Positions 41,182 to 59,100 of a stretch of DNA of 64,000 nucleotides are shown here, one piece after another. A program made the position numbers and the translations under genes. The notes under the pieces were generated by a model, which worked only from the letters and a program-made list of their open reading frames with translations, had not been told where the DNA came from and ran no database searches. This DNA is from Asterias rubens. Taxonomy: Eukaryota; Echinodermata; Asteroidea; Forcipulatida; Asteriidae. The first letter of the stretch is position 1, and each line of letters starts with the position of its first letter. The DNA is taken from NCBI RefSeq assembly GCF_902459465.1, contig NC_047064.1:5420762-5484761 (forward strand). The letters are read 5' to 3'.

Positions 41182-41563
41182 TTTAAAGGCAGTGGACACT
41201 ATTGGTAATTACTCAAAATAATTATCAGCATAAAACCTCACTTGGTAACGAGTAATGGGGAGAGGTTGATAGTATAAAACATTGTGAGAAACGGCTCCCT
41301 CTGAAGTGACGTAGTTTTCGAGAAAGAAGTAATTTTCCACGAATTTGATTTCGAGACCTCAAGTTTTGAGGACTCGAAATCAAGCATCTGTAAGCACACA
41401 ACTTCGTGTGACAAGGGTGTTTTTTTATTTCATAGTTATCTCGCAACTCCGACGTCCTATCGAGCTCAAATTTTCACAGGTTTGTTATTTCATGCATATG
41501 TTGAGATACACCAAGTGAGAAGACTGGTCTTTGACAATTACCAATAGTGTCCGGTGTTTTTAA
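41182..41563. mobile_element. Foldback MITE family A, copy 13
   Basis: Well preserved: TTTAAAGGCAGTGGACACTATTGG to CCAATAGTGTCCGGTGTTTTTAA, flanked by TTAA on both sides, core GATTTCGAGACCTCAAGTTT. Confidence 0.92.
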
Positions 41564-42104
41564 CCAAACAATTTCGTTAAAAGGCAAATAAATCCGTGTA
41601 AAACTCTATTTGTGAAATGCCTCTGAAGTGTCCCACAGAGCACCAAAATGTTAGAAAAATTCCCGGGCCATCAAGCGGGCCCCAGACCCAACTTGAGTAT
41701 CTGGAACACGTACCGAGGAAGAGTGTTGCCCCTCCTAACTGGTATTGGAACAGCAGTAATAAGACAACCAACATGTGACTGCGATAGACCATTAAGTTGA
41801 ACTTAACTCATTATTGCATTGCCAGATATATTATGTTCTATTTATTGACAGTGAAACAGCAGCATTTAAATATTCCACTAGAATTGTGGGACATCCTTAA
41901 ATTTGTCCAAAAAAATATTTAAACAAATATTAAATAAATACAAAATAAATAAATAAATAAATAAACAACAACGAAGTAAGATTAATATTCCTCCCCAAGA
42001 TTCAGTGTTGCAATGCAGGAGTATGCCAATCGAAACCTTGTGTCAAGGACAAATCCTTCAAACCTTGGCCTCCCTGGGACACCGTAGGTGTGAGTTCGGT
42101 TATA

Positions 42105-42215
42105 ATGATACACTAGTCGGGTAACGGAAGAGACGGCCGTATCCGAATTGGCGTCTGCAACTACGGTTACGGCTGTTGCTAAGGGTGTTGCTAAGGACCT
42201 CCTATACCTCATACG
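42105..42215. mobile_element. Fragment of a CCGTATCCGAA foldback
   Basis: GGCCGTATCCGAATTGGCG, ACGGTTACGGCTGTTGCTAA matches the interior of 48286-48418 (GTTGCTAAAGTG complement, CCGTAGCCG). Only one arm is recognisable. Confidence 0.4.
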
Positions 42216-42221
42216 CATAAT

Positions 42222-42745
42222 GACTTACTTATATATAATAATAAGATAATAACAACTTCTTGGTGTTAATATTAACGAGATAATCTACATCATAAAGACA
42301 TTCAATTATATGTTCCTGATGTAAATATAGAAATCTTATATGAAGAGGTAGGCCTATAGATTATTAATTGTGAAAAGAAGGTTGCGTTAATTAAGTACTT
42401 ATTCTACTACAAGCATTTAGCCCACTTAGACATACAAATAAGACATAAATAACATCTTGGTGCAAATATTAAACGATACAATCTAAATCATAAAGACATT
42501 CAAAATATGTTCCTGATGTAAATTATAAATCTTGAGGTAGACAAATTGTGAAAAGAAGGTTGCGTTAATTACGTACTTGTGTACTACTGCAAGCATTTAG
42601 CCTACTCAGATATATAAATAAGACAATAATAATATCTTGGTGTTAGTACTAAACGAGATAATCTAAACATCATAAAGATATTCAAAATATGTTCCTTCAG
42701 ATGTAAATATAGCCATCTTATAATATGAAGAGGTATAGACTATTA
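42222..42745. repeat. Degenerate tandem repeat, about 2.7 units of 185-194 bp
   Basis: Repeated phrases CTTGGTGTTAATATTAACGAGATAATCTA (42259), CTTGGTGCAAATATTAAACGA (42453) and CTTGGTGTTAGTACTAAACGAG (42637), each followed by CATAAAGACATTC and ATGTTCCT. Non-coding. Confidence 0.85.
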
Positions 42746-43028
42746 ATACGTTGGCACGTAGTCAGAATCAGCATCTTGTGCTCAGCGGTATGCTTGGAAT
42801 TTACTGAGTTTGCTGAAAGGAATTCTGGCTCATGACGTTTTGGACTCGGGGAAATCTTTCACTATGGATCCTGACGTGCCAGTCGGTTTGTAGTCTGATG
42901 CAGTTGGAATTTCAAAGTCTCATAGCGAAACCTTTGTATCATGGTTTTAGCTGGGGGAATTATTCTAACTAAGTTTGCAAGGAAATTAAAATGACGAAGT
43001 TTACCAAACGCAGCAACAATGTACAAGC

Positions 43029-43413
43029 TTAAAGGCAGTGGACACTATTGGTAATTGCTCAACATAATTATTATCATAAAACCTCACTTGGTAACGAGTA
43101 ATGGGGAGAGGTTGATGGTATATAAAAACATTGTGAGAAACGGCTCTCTCTGAAGTGATGTAGATTTCGAGAAAGAAGTAGTTTTCCACGAATTTGATTT
43201 CGAGACCTCAGATTTAGAATTAGGTCTCGAAATCAAGCATCTGAAAGCACACAACTTCGTGTGACAATGGTGTTTTTTCTTTCCTAGTTATCTTGCACCT
43301 CCGACGACCAATCGTGCCCAATTTTCAAAGGTTTGTTATTTATGCATATGTTGAGATACACCAAGTGAGAAGACTGGTCTTTGACAATAACCAATAGTGT
43401 CCAGTCTCTTTAA
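43029..43413. mobile_element. Foldback MITE family A, copy 14
   Basis: TTAAAGGCAGTGGACACTATTGG to CCAATAGTGTCCAGTCTCTTTAA, core GACCTCAGATTTAGAATTAGGTC. Flanked by TTAA on both sides. Confidence 0.92.
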
Positions 43414-44389
43414 GCCCTGTGTAATTTATTGCTTGAGACAATATTTTGTTAATCTTACCTGTCCATTAATTTGACCAAAACCAACGCGCATGAACATTTT
43501 GTTCTACTGCTTTCAAGTTGAAATGAAATGCTGTAGTTTGCCAATTTTACAAGCCTACAAAAGTTCTTAAACTTTATCTTTGTGTTTTCTTAAACAAATA
43601 TGATATAATATTTCCTAAATTGAAATTATGTTTTATTGAATGCACATGGACCGGTAGATCGCACGTGAGTGTTCGATCTTAGCTTTTATGTTGTGTTATA
43701 ATGTTGACGTTATATACTGTTAACTTGGTACAGTAATGTATGAGGTATGCCAGTGCGCAACAGAGAGAAAACTGCATTCGGTCATCGAATGTGAAATGTC
43801 ACTCGGTGCAGCCGCATGAAGTAAACAAAATAAACATGTCATGTGTTTTACATTTTGAAACATGTATGGGCAACATACCGGTATCATGATGCATGCTAGG
43901 GGAGACAGAGGCCAGACCACTGAGTCATTTCACTTTAACCACTAGACTGGTTACTGATCATTGGACCTATGTTATCGTGAGCAAAGCGGTCAAGAATCCC
44001 GTCTCATCATAATACAATGTAACAGCGTATGCCAGCATTTATCATAACATGCATCATGGTACCGGTATACGTTCATTGCATCAGATGAAGTAGTTGTTGC
44101 TACGAAATCTCATGCATTTTGTTTTGTTTTAATGGTCTTTAAGTGCTACCATTAAGTTATTTGTTCTTTTCTTCTAGACTAACGCGTCTAACAAATTATT
44201 ATGTTCAACATTTATCATAACATTGTGTATTCAACCGCCGATTACAGTCGCATTACAAGTACAAGTGATAATTAACATGTCAGCAAATTTAAATACTGAA
44301 TGTGTTATTCTACTCGTATTAAAACACGCCCCCATAATATCTCCGGAGAGGATAACACAAATGACATTAAATGGAAATTTGAGTCGGGG
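43414..44389. other. intergenic, no gene seen
   Basis: No supportable exon. Short frames translate to unrelated sequence. Confidence 0.35.
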
Positions 44390-44480
44390 ATGTAGACACT
44401 GCTCTAGAAATGCAAAGGTCGTGGGCTCGAATCCCACCGAGGAATACGCAGGTGATTTTTTTTTCACAGAGCTTTTTATT
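44390..44480 (+). mobile_element. tRNA-derived SINE, copy 4 (head only)
   Basis: ACACTGCTCTAGAAATGCAAAGGTCGTGGGCTCGAATCCCACCGAGGA then GTGATTTTTTTTTCACAGAGCT. The body is lost after about 90 bases. Confidence 0.65.
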
Positions 44481-47339
44481 ATCATTTTAAAACAGCGAAG
44501 CCATTAACTTTTAACTTTTTTTACCGGGCGTATCCGATATTTCTTTAAACTTAAATTTGCATGGTTATACGGGACATTTGGAGGGGTGGGTGCACTTAAG
44601 GACGTGGTACATCAAAGGTATTAAGCACTTGTATTGCAAATATCTTGGTTTTAATATAGCACAACTTGTTTGAGACTTCGTTCGTGTGTGTTTTTTTAAA
44701 TAATGATTTGTATGTGTGTGCCCTCCCGCGATTGGAATCACTATTAACTTAAAAGAAATTGTTACTGAAGATAAACTTTTAAGATCGAAAATAATTGTTA
44801 CCAGATCCAATTATTTACAAACTTTGATTCACATTTTAAACAGCAGGTTTATTGAACGTGCAGTCCCATAATGAAAATCGATTACGTCTCGATAACAAAA
44901 CCAACAAAACAAAACATGTCTGGCATTTCTTTAAATTTTAAACGACGATTTACGGTGAATAACTATATAAAATAAAAAATAAATCACAATTAGGCCTATT
45001 GATTTCGTATTGGACTGTTAACGGACAGAAGCAACAAAATGCGCATAACTCATTAATGTATAATATCGTATTCAGCTTGCTTGAATTAATACATTACTGT
45101 TTCACTGTTGCATTGCCAACCATTTGGTTGTCTAGTTTATTGTCGTTAACACGGCATCACAGAAAAGTTCAAATGTTGCTTGATTTGTTTTTAAAACAAT
45201 TTTTCAAATAGTGGTTCATTTTAAACATTATGTAATAAGGGCCACTTAAATCCCATTAAGAAAAATAAGCACTAGTATTTTTTTTACCCAAACACCGATG
45301 TATATAAGCACAATTACAAATCGTTTTTTATTATTGTTTTTTAAGGGTTTTTAGTCCATTCTTTGGTTTTTATTTTTAAATTGTTGTCCTTTCCTCTTAT
45401 CGCCACGGTGTTTTGTTGTTGGTGCAGTTTTTGTTTTCAATAGTCTGGTTTTGCTTGTGTTTTAATGTTTTCTTGTGTGTGATTTTTTAAATGTTTCAGT
45501 GCAATCTTTTTATATTGTATAATTCTATTTTATCGTTGGCAGGGGTCTGGTTTTACACATCTTTTGATGACAGTTTTTAAACTTTTGTTTTAACCTTGAC
45601 AGCCCCTGTATAACTTGTGATTATTGTGTATGTCTAAAGATTTAAAATAAATAAATAAATAATACATTTCCAACATCATGGATATCTTACCTTAACGAGG
45701 TCGAGTTTAGTGGATGTAAGAACAGCTCCTTCAATGGTATCTCGCGTTATTATTTTATCCCAATGTCAAGATGAGGTAAGGCTATCCAAAGACAGTTGAA
45801 AAACATCCCGTTGTCAGCCGCCATACAAATAATCCAAAAGTATAAGAAAAAGGAAGATTATGTCTAAGATCGCAGCTTGACGGTCTAGAGCGGCGCTAGA
45901 TTTTACCACATAGTCACGCCTCGACCAATGGCTTCCCGACATTCTAAGAGGTCAACTGCCTCATCGTCGTATATCCAGATCACGTGACCTATGTCGTAGG
46001 TATACAGACTGCAATGCGTGTATTAGTAAGCCAGGAATTTCTGCCGCGCCAAATAAGGAAGATACCCGCCGAACACGTCATTGGTTTCACATAGCGGGTA
46101 TCTTACCGTTCTGGCTGTACTAAGGCATACCATAGCGCGTGAGATATTGTAATATTTTTGTTGAATGTGTAAAAACAAAGTTGCTGCGTGGATGTATGAT
46201 AACTTGGCTGGCTTAAACAAATGGGCCTAGCAAAGTATTGTTATAACATTTATGTTTTGGCAATGAGGGATGGCTTGGGCAATTTGTTTTCAAGACATGC
46301 AGCGCCGCATGGCCTACTTGGCAAACAGGCCAAAGAATATTCTCGACTGTCTTAGACCTGTGCAGGAAACGCAGATCCGAAAAATTAATAACAGACGAAA
46401 TTCTTGCCATCTCGACATTCCAAGACGTGCTTGTTGTGTACGTGAACAGCGGCACATTATACTGAGTGGCACGGGTGTTTTTTGGGTTTGAACAGCGCCA
46501 CCTATGGATGGACTCTTAATGATTTTGGTTTAACTGAACATTTTTTTTTTTTAAATTGCTAAGATTGATGACCCCCTATAGTGAATTTTTTAATTTTTTT
46601 TTATTAAAGTACTCAATTCTTACAAGGTAACCTATATATGCATTTCAAGTTTTTCATCTTTCAAGCAAGTTTTGACAATCGGCTATTGTGCTTGTCACCG
46701 AAAAGTTACCCACACTCAACACATTCGGTTAAAAGTTTGTTTTGGGGAAAGGTCCGGTAAGAGTTGAATATACAAAGAACACGGAAAAAATTAGAAACAA
46801 CAATTTACTTACAATTTCAAATTTAGCTTGTTTGTATTCAAACAATAGTTAAATGGGTGAAATGTATAAAACAATCACACCTACAAGTTATATTAAAAAA
46901 ACGACTGCCCTAAAACACGCTCGTGTACTCTCGAGGTTGACTTTCACAGTCTATTAAAATAATATCACCAGAGGGCGCTGTGTATGTTAATGACGTCATC
47001 ATTTAAATGAAAGGCTATAGACCTTTCTTTTGCAACGTCACAGCCAACCCAGATTGGAAAACTATGGAAAGCCATAAGTGCAAATCAAGAAAAGATCGCT
47101 ATTTTTGGTAACAATTTAACCAAATTTGTTGATTTTGTTTAAACAAAACAACTAATTATGAGAGGTATTTTATTTACTTGAAAGTTTGCAGAACATGTTA
47201 AATTTTATTAAAACATAATGTTTTAACAATTTAGTGTTTTACTAACAGTCGGCCGACCATGCCAACCAAGGCTGTTTGTTTATCAACAAAAGGAAGGTCT
47301 ATTAGTTTCATAACCAGAAATCATGATCTATTTTTATTT
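44481..47339. other. intergenic, no gene seen
   Basis: AT-rich DNA. The stretch 45330-45660 ends TTTAAAATAAATAAATAAAT and looks like the tail of an old retroelement, but no reverse-transcriptase motif is visible. A 73-codon open frame at 46270-46491 has no recognisable domain. Confidence 0.35.
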
Positions 47340-47622
47340 ATGCATAAATAAGCAAACCTATGACAGTCAAGAATTTGCAAGAGAATAGTGAAAGACAACA
47401 AACCTTTTTTTGCAAACTAACTTTGTGTGTTTTCAGATGCACAATAAAAGACTTCAGCTGAAGTATTTTATTATTGTAAGTGAGAAATTAACTTTCTCAA
47501 AAAACTACGTTACTTCGGAGGGAGCCGTTTCTCACAATATTTTATAAAATCAACAACTGTACATTGTACATTACCAACAAACTTTGTATGCTAACAGTTA
47601 TTTAGAGTAATTAAAACAACAA
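47340..47622. mobile_element. Foldback MITE family A variant, copy 15
   Basis: Shares AAGACTTCAGCTGAAGTATTTTATTATT, AACTACGTTACTTCGGAGGG and GAGCCGTTTCTCACAAT with copies 5 and 17. Outer ends are degraded. It lies 3' of the protease stop codon. Confidence 0.7.
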
Positions 47623-47674
47623 ATAAACTAGAAACTCAAACATGGAAAGACTAAAACACTTCATTCCCATATAA

Positions 47675-52272
<4,598 letters not shown>

Positions 52273-52451
52273 GATTGCTCCTATGTGAAAGTAAAAACAT
52301 ATAATATCGTAAAGAAAATGTTCTCCTTTTTGAAATGTTTGCCGGCAAAACAATCTGGGTAACAGATTATTGTGTGTCTAGCAGACTTCATCAAGCCTGT
52401 TGGATAACTTTACGATAGTGTTGATGTTTTTTGTTTAACCTTCGAATAAAT

Positions 52452-52822
52452 CTTAAAAGAACTGGACACGTTTGGTAATTGTAAAAGACCAGTATTCTCA
52501 CTTGGTGTAGCCTGTCATGTGCATAAAATAACAAATCTTTGAATTGGGCTCAATTGGTCATCATTTTTTGCAACAAAAAAATGAAAGACGAAACTCCCCC
52601 TTTTTTAATTTGTGTGCTTTCAGATGCATAATAAAAGGCTTTAGCTGAAGTATTTTGTTATTTGATTGAGAACTACCCTTTTCTCAAAAACTACGTTACT
52701 TCAGAGGGAGCCGTTTTTCACAATGGTTTATACTATCAGCAGCTCTCCATTGCTAGTTACCAAGTAAGTTTGTATGCTAACAACTATTTTGAGTAATTAT
52801 TACTAAGTGTCCAGTGCCTATA
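52452..52822. mobile_element. Foldback MITE family A variant, copy 17
   Basis: CTTAAAAGAACTGGACACGTTTGG to TAAGTGTCCAGTGCCTATATA; core AAAAGGCTTTAGCTGAAGTATTTT as in copies 5 and 15. Between the protease ATG and the proposed leader exon. Confidence 0.85.
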
Positions 52823-52999
52823 TAAAGACAAGGCCTACAGGGTTCCTCATTGTCGAAATTATAATTATTTTAGCCAAAACTTAAAACGTGACATCAGCTA
52901 AGGAGTCGGTCCAAGTTATCTTACCTGAAAGGTGCTGCCGTGTACTTGTATGCCTCTGCGCAAATCTAGTAAGAAGTCACTGAAGATGCAATTTATGAT

Positions 53000-54013
53000 C
53001 AAAAGAAATGAGTGGTGATTATGTTATGGTGTATTCCCACTTGCCCCAATGTGGATCCAATGGCGCACGCAAATAACTTTGTGTACAGAACACAGAATCA
53101 AATTTTTTTTTATTTGATTGGTAAACAATCGAACACCATATAAATACGCCTGATAACCTTTATCTCTTGTTCGACTGGTCTGGAACCCATACCTATAAAT
53201 ATCGTATTTAAATCAATAGTCGGAAACCTTTTTATTTCCAAAGGGCAATAAAAAAAAACTTTTTGTAGGAGTGCTGGAACGCAAATAATCTTTGATCCCA
53301 GCATAACGTCGCAAACTACATTTAACCCATAAAATCTCAAATACGACGACACTGTTGGTACTTATTTATGTCGTGTGTGTAATGCTTTTACTTGCCATCT
53401 TTTGTTTCAATTTTCACTACAACTTTAGATTCCTGTGTTTTATATAGTATATAAATTGTTACCATTTTACGAGCAAGGTCTGGGAGGGCACATCTTTTTT
53501 GTTGACAATTGTTATGACTTTTGCCTTTCCCTGGACGGTCTCTGCTTGCTTTTATAATTTTTGTAAAGTCCGAATAAATATAATGAAATTAAAATTGAAC
53601 ATACACACTAAACTCGACGGCCTGCTGATATGTTGAAATAAATTGTTGTGAAATAGCTCTGTATGTGAACAAAATGGGCAGCAATGATCTTGTCCGTGGT
53701 GAATTCTTAGGAAGTAGGATCCAAAATTGTACCCTTCCTCCAAAGTTTATAAAACTTAAATAAAACCAATCATTATTAGTAAAACAATTAGATAGGATAA
53801 CAAATGAAAACCCAAAACGTCATTCCAAATCAAACAGTGCAAATCATATTTAATGGTAAAAACATTACTGACAACTCTTACCAAAAATCCATTAAGTACA
53901 AGTTGGTTTAGCAACCGCATGCGTGTAAATTATTACATAAATGTTTGAATGATCCGAAATAGAGGCTGAAGTTTTCGGCTGTGGTTAAAGAAAAAACACA
54001 ACATAAACATTTT
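53000..54013. other. upstream region of the protease, no gene seen
   Basis: A minus-strand TATTTATATGG near 53137-53147 could be a weak promoter element for the protease, but this is not strong. No other gene recognised. Confidence 0.3.
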
Positions 54014-54373
54014 AAAGGATTCGGGTACGTTTTCAAAATGTCAACAGATTTACATTAAACTTACAGGGTTTGAAGATAATGATAGTGGAAAGCTTCCCTT
54101 CGAATATGACTAACTAAGTTTGTGTAGTTTTTAAGAAATAAGTAAAAACAAGTCAATACCCAAACCATAGCTTAACTGGTTAATACGTTTTTACATGATA
54201 AAACTGAGACGAACATTATTACTTTTACTCATTTCTCAAAAACTACAGCACCTCAGTTAGTAAAATTTAAAGGGAAGCTTTATACTATCATAATCTTCAA
54301 ACTGTGCAAGTTTAATGTAAGTTTGTGGACATTGTGTTTATTGTTAGGAAAAAGTACATATATACCCTTTAAA
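54014..54373. mobile_element. Foldback element family F
   Basis: TAAAGGATTCGGGTACGTTT on the left, with inner ACATTAAACTTACAGGGTTTGAAGAT against ATCTTCAAACTGTGCAAGTTTAATGTA on the right, and AAGCTTCCCTT against AAGGGAAGCTT. It ends TATATACCCTTTAA. Arms are long but imperfect. Confidence 0.75.
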
Positions 54374-55604
54374 CGTAAGTTTATATTTCGAGTATATAAC
54401 ATCAAATGAAAACATTGGAGATAGTCAACTTTGATAGTACCACTTTCTTCCAGAGGTAACCTTCCCGGAATAAAACTGTTCGTGTTCGTCTCCACTTTGT
54501 GTTTTAACTCTAATGGAACCTTGAACACATAGGTCACCAATACAGAATTTAAAATGTGGTATGGACAAACGTTCCTCAGCAATAATTTCAAATGTGTAAA
54601 TACAAATGTTTTGTAAACAAATTAACAAGGACACAAATACACCTGAACTAACTACCAAGAAATTTTAGCCACATCAACTGAAGTACAAACAATAAGGAAT
54701 AATATTTATCCCGGGTCAAAGACTCATTCTTGATAATTTTTTAGAGTGCCCTAACAAAGAATTGTCGTGAAATCATTTCAGGCTATCGCGATATCTTTAA
54801 TTATTGCAGTTTTTGGCAAGGAGTGATCAAAATACATCAATTGGAAAACATTTACGCACTATAGAGAAACAATTCTACATCTACCAAACTAATTTAAAGT
54901 ATTTAAATAAAACGAAACACACATTTTCCATCATAAATACAATTGTATTGATGGCAACTTCAAAGAAACACAATTTAATAACTTAAAATAAATAATGTCT
55001 CCATTGTAATTTGAATACTAATAATGTGTCAAAATGGTAAAGCCATTGTGACAATTCAGTTGTGTTTCATGAAAAATGTGTTTTATTTTACCAGAACCCA
55101 GAAACTTGTAAAACAAATAATTATCTCCGTACACGATCAAGTGTGTCCCATTACGAGACGCTCACTTATCATTAGTAAGGTCCAACTCAGAAAATGTCGA
55201 ATTTAACAAAAGTTGCAGTAATAAACAGTTTTATAAGGGGGGGGGGCTGTTCAAGATTTATTAAGCCAGTTAACGGACTGCATAATTTTTGTAACTAATC
55301 CTTCATGTATAATGCAAATGATAGTCCAAGTTCTCTGGTTTAACCGGTAGTAGATTTTCCCATCAAGATGAAGAATTTCCCTTAATGGAATGTAGAAAAA
55401 TGTAAACAAATTCCAGTTTTAAAAAGATAAAAGTTTTGTCTTCAACCGTACTTAACAAAGACTTGTACAAATACCACCAACATGATTTGTATCTTCCTGA
55501 ATATTAAAAGGAAATATCAAAATTAAACAAGGCACTTCAAGTAACCCAATCTACAGCATAGTCTCCGAGTAAAAACTAAGCTCTGCTCTGATGCATGCAC
55601 ATGT
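54374..55604. other. intergenic, no gene seen
   Basis: AT-rich, with no exon I can support. Confidence 0.35.
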
Positions 55605-55950
55605 ATTGACCCCTTTCACCAACGACGCACTGTCTGCCGAATCACCATCTTGGGGGTCAACTTGAGCCCTTTTCACACTACTCTATTCCCCCGGGGTGGC
55701 CCCAGGGAATAACAGCCTCACACCTTACCCAGTCTGCCCTTTGTCTGCCAGTTAAATGGGCATACCCTTAGGGAAAAGCCTACCCTGTTCTGGAGTTGGG
55801 GTAAGCTGTATGACCCTGGGGTATTCCTAAAACACTCAACCAGAACCCCATGGATATGAACACAGAGTGAAAGTGTGCCAGGTAGCCATGGGGTAAAAAA
55901 AGTCCCAAGGCTGTATTCCACATGGATAAGAGATACAGTGTGAAAAAGGG
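55605..55950. repeat. GC-richer block, possible dispersed repeat
   Basis: Stands out in base composition. It contains TTTCACACTACTCTATTCCC and a partly inverse ATACAGTGTGAAAAAGGG at its ends, so it may be an old foldback. The three overlapping minus-strand frames here give no domain. Confidence 0.35.
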
Positions 55951-56125
55951 TTTGCGCATAAAACACTTGGTAGGCATGAACAATGAAATACACTACTGTA
56001 AAGCACACAATATTGACTCCCAAAATAGCACAAACACGTATGCGATGATGAGGTCAGATGAATTGGGTCACTAATAGAAACAAATTAAAAACACTACAGC
56101 AAGACTTCTAGGTAACGGCTTAAAA

Positions 56126-59100
56126 TTATACCCCCTTCTTGGGTCCCTTTGAGCCGAATCCCCTTGACGATGAGCCGCCACAGAACACCTTGCAGAGGAC
56201 AAGAGAAAGTACCACGAGACATACAGCTATAATCACAAATAGACCCGGCACACTGGCTTGGGTTTCCTGAATGAAAAAAAAGAAATAGACATGGATCATT
56301 CTCTCAATATGTACATGTAATGATGATGAAAGTTTAGACGACCAATGCTTAAAAATGTTAAAGGAACTTTACAGAATTGGTATTAAAAAAACTCTTCTAG
56401 TATCAAACATTTACATACAACTTAAACAATCTTATGGTGATGATAGTAGAAACATCCTTTGAAATGTTTCTATCTGAAATGTCATATTTGACGACAAATC
56501 AATAAAACTAATTTCCCGTTTTGAGCTTATCGCTCGATCATTTTGTTTAAAATCAATGTCATGCAAAATGTGTTTTCGGTTTTTTACTACTTTCTTGTGA
56601 CCCAGACGGCCGATTGATCTTTAACTTCTACAGGATTGTCAGTTCATGTACATGGTAGATAACATGAAGTGCTTACACTGCCGGCAACTGTTTTGGTAGC
56701 AAAAACCAATAGAAACAAAATCCCATACCTTTAATTTGTTAGCAATACTCTCTGTCAGGTCATCACTGTAAAATAAAAACAAAATCACAAAAGCTTCAAA
56801 TTAGAAGTTCCAAGGGCTAGGTTTTAAATGCTTCCTTTACATCAATCTGTACATTGACCAGTAGTAAGGTCCCGAAGCCAGGTAAAAAAATGCATTACAA
56901 ATATTTTATACATCGAAAGAAACCAAATCTAATGGCTATTCCAATCACTGGTCAGGGGTGGATTACACAAAGTATTAAGACTAGTCTTAGCCATGTGTTT
57001 CTGATATCCCTTAGGACTAGTCCTAAGTTAGAACTAGTCCTAAGTTAGGACTAGTCCTATCTCTTTGTGAAACTTAACCCTGAGCAAAGATATTGACTAA
57101 TAGGGAGACAGCCATCATAAGGCTGCATACCTCAGCTGGTAAAGTGCAGGTAGGTCTATCCGGAGGACATTGGTCCAGTCAATTTCTCTTTGTTCGAACC
57201 TAAAGTATTTAAAACTTACCCAATCAGATTCCTTAGTGGTTTAATACTTGATACAAAACTGAAAAAACGCATCTGTCTCTTGAAGACCAACAGAGAGATT
57301 TTTCTTACCGGCAATTCTTCTCAGAAGTACCCCTTCTTTAACAGAGATTATTTTTACATGACTTCTAGCTTGTTTCACTTCATGGTTTTTGCACCATGCA
57401 AAGCTATGAATCCTTCAACTTGTTTATGCAAGTCGCCAGACACACAAGGCCTGAAGGCCACTTCAAGGTGTGGGCTACAATTATTTTTTCCAGAGGCCGT
57501 TGCCACCTACTCCTACGGCTGAAACAGGGTAACCCCTTTCACAGTCCATACGGGTATAGGCTTGGGTATCATCAGTCTGAAGCCTGGCCGGTTCAAACTT
57601 TTGATGTCGTGGCCCTGTTTTCGCTGCCCATGTGTTTGGCAGGAGTTGCATACAGATGAACTGTTTTTCAAAATTCAGATTGTATTAGCATTCGCAGGAA
57701 ATATGAGCTGAGCTTTATACTTAAAACCTCAAACAAACAAGCTTAATCTTTGAGAAATGGGGACAAAAACCGTCTTTGTGTCCCCTGTTGTTCAAGTAGT
57801 GATCATTCATTTTTCACGTTCAAAGCACCGTAGCACGTCCACATCTTGCCAATGCCCAATCACAGGCTGGATACTGAAGGCTAACACTACACTGTATTGG
57901 GAGTGATTGTCCGCTACCTGCATGCTTTACAAGGAGCAGACAATAAGAGAATTTTCCTGAGGCCTACACATGCCTCCAGCTTTCCTGCCTCTATTGAATC
58001 ACATGAATATGTATAGCGTTTAACAAAGACAACGGTCCGAGTAGGGTGGAGCCTTCAGTATCCAGCTTGTGATTGGGCATTGGCAAGATCTGGACGCGCT
58101 ACGGTGCTTTGAACGTTTAAAACGAATGATCACTACTAAGACCAGACTTACAAGAATGTTCGTTCTTTGGGTACTTTGAATACCCTGCTCTCGGTGTAGC
58201 CAACAGACATGAAGTTTTCCAGTTGTATAGAAGGAGCATAGATCATCTTCCGATGAAGCTTGTACAATTTCTCATCCTTAATGCTGATGTGTCCGCATGA
58301 GTGGCAGTAATTCAAAATGTTTTAACAATCATACATTATTATTTTATGAAATTACTGTAGAGGGCTGTTTGCTTTTGACAGAACTGAGACATCTTCACCA
58401 GATCTAGATTAGGGGTAGATTGATTTTCATGTCAAGAATAACCCCAGGGGTAGCGCTTATCCCTACTCCAGAGCAGGGTGGCTACATGTATACCCCAGCG
58501 TATGCCCATGTCCGGCATGATTATTCAAGCATGAGATATTCAATCCACGATGGAACACTTTCAGCGTATCAAATAAAAGATATGTTCACTGGTTCAAATG
58601 AAAATCACTCATTAGGTACAGACTGTTAGGAGTGGTAGAACGTCTGCAATGTGTCACTGCAGAGTATTGTGTGTTGTGCCTCCAAATGTGTGCCACACAC
58701 ACACCAGGCAAGGAATAACACAGAGACCATGAATGCCATGGTTTCTGTTGCCCTTGGTCTTGGCCTTGGTGCCCCTTCAAAAACTTCCCATTAACTTTAA
58801 GGTTTTCCAATGGAAGTGCCCTTTGCGAAATTAAAATCCCTGGCGATACACAATTTTCACTGTGTTACTGGAGAGAGCAGTACAATGTCTGCAGAATTTC
58901 ACTGCGGGGAGTGGTAAATGTGTCTGAATTTTTAACTTTTTTTTTTTTAACTTTTTTTTATTTATGCAAGTCGCCAGACACACAAGGCCTGAAGGCCACT
59001 TCAAGGTGTGGGCTACAATTATTTTTGTCCAGAGGCCGTTGCCACCTACTCCTAGGGCTGAAACAGGGTTACCCCTTTTACAGTCCATATGAATGTAGGC

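Noticed and set aside
57190-57659. Overlapping frames of 110 and 87 codons
   Set aside because: They read through the truncated SINE body and an intron of the thioredoxin-fold gene.
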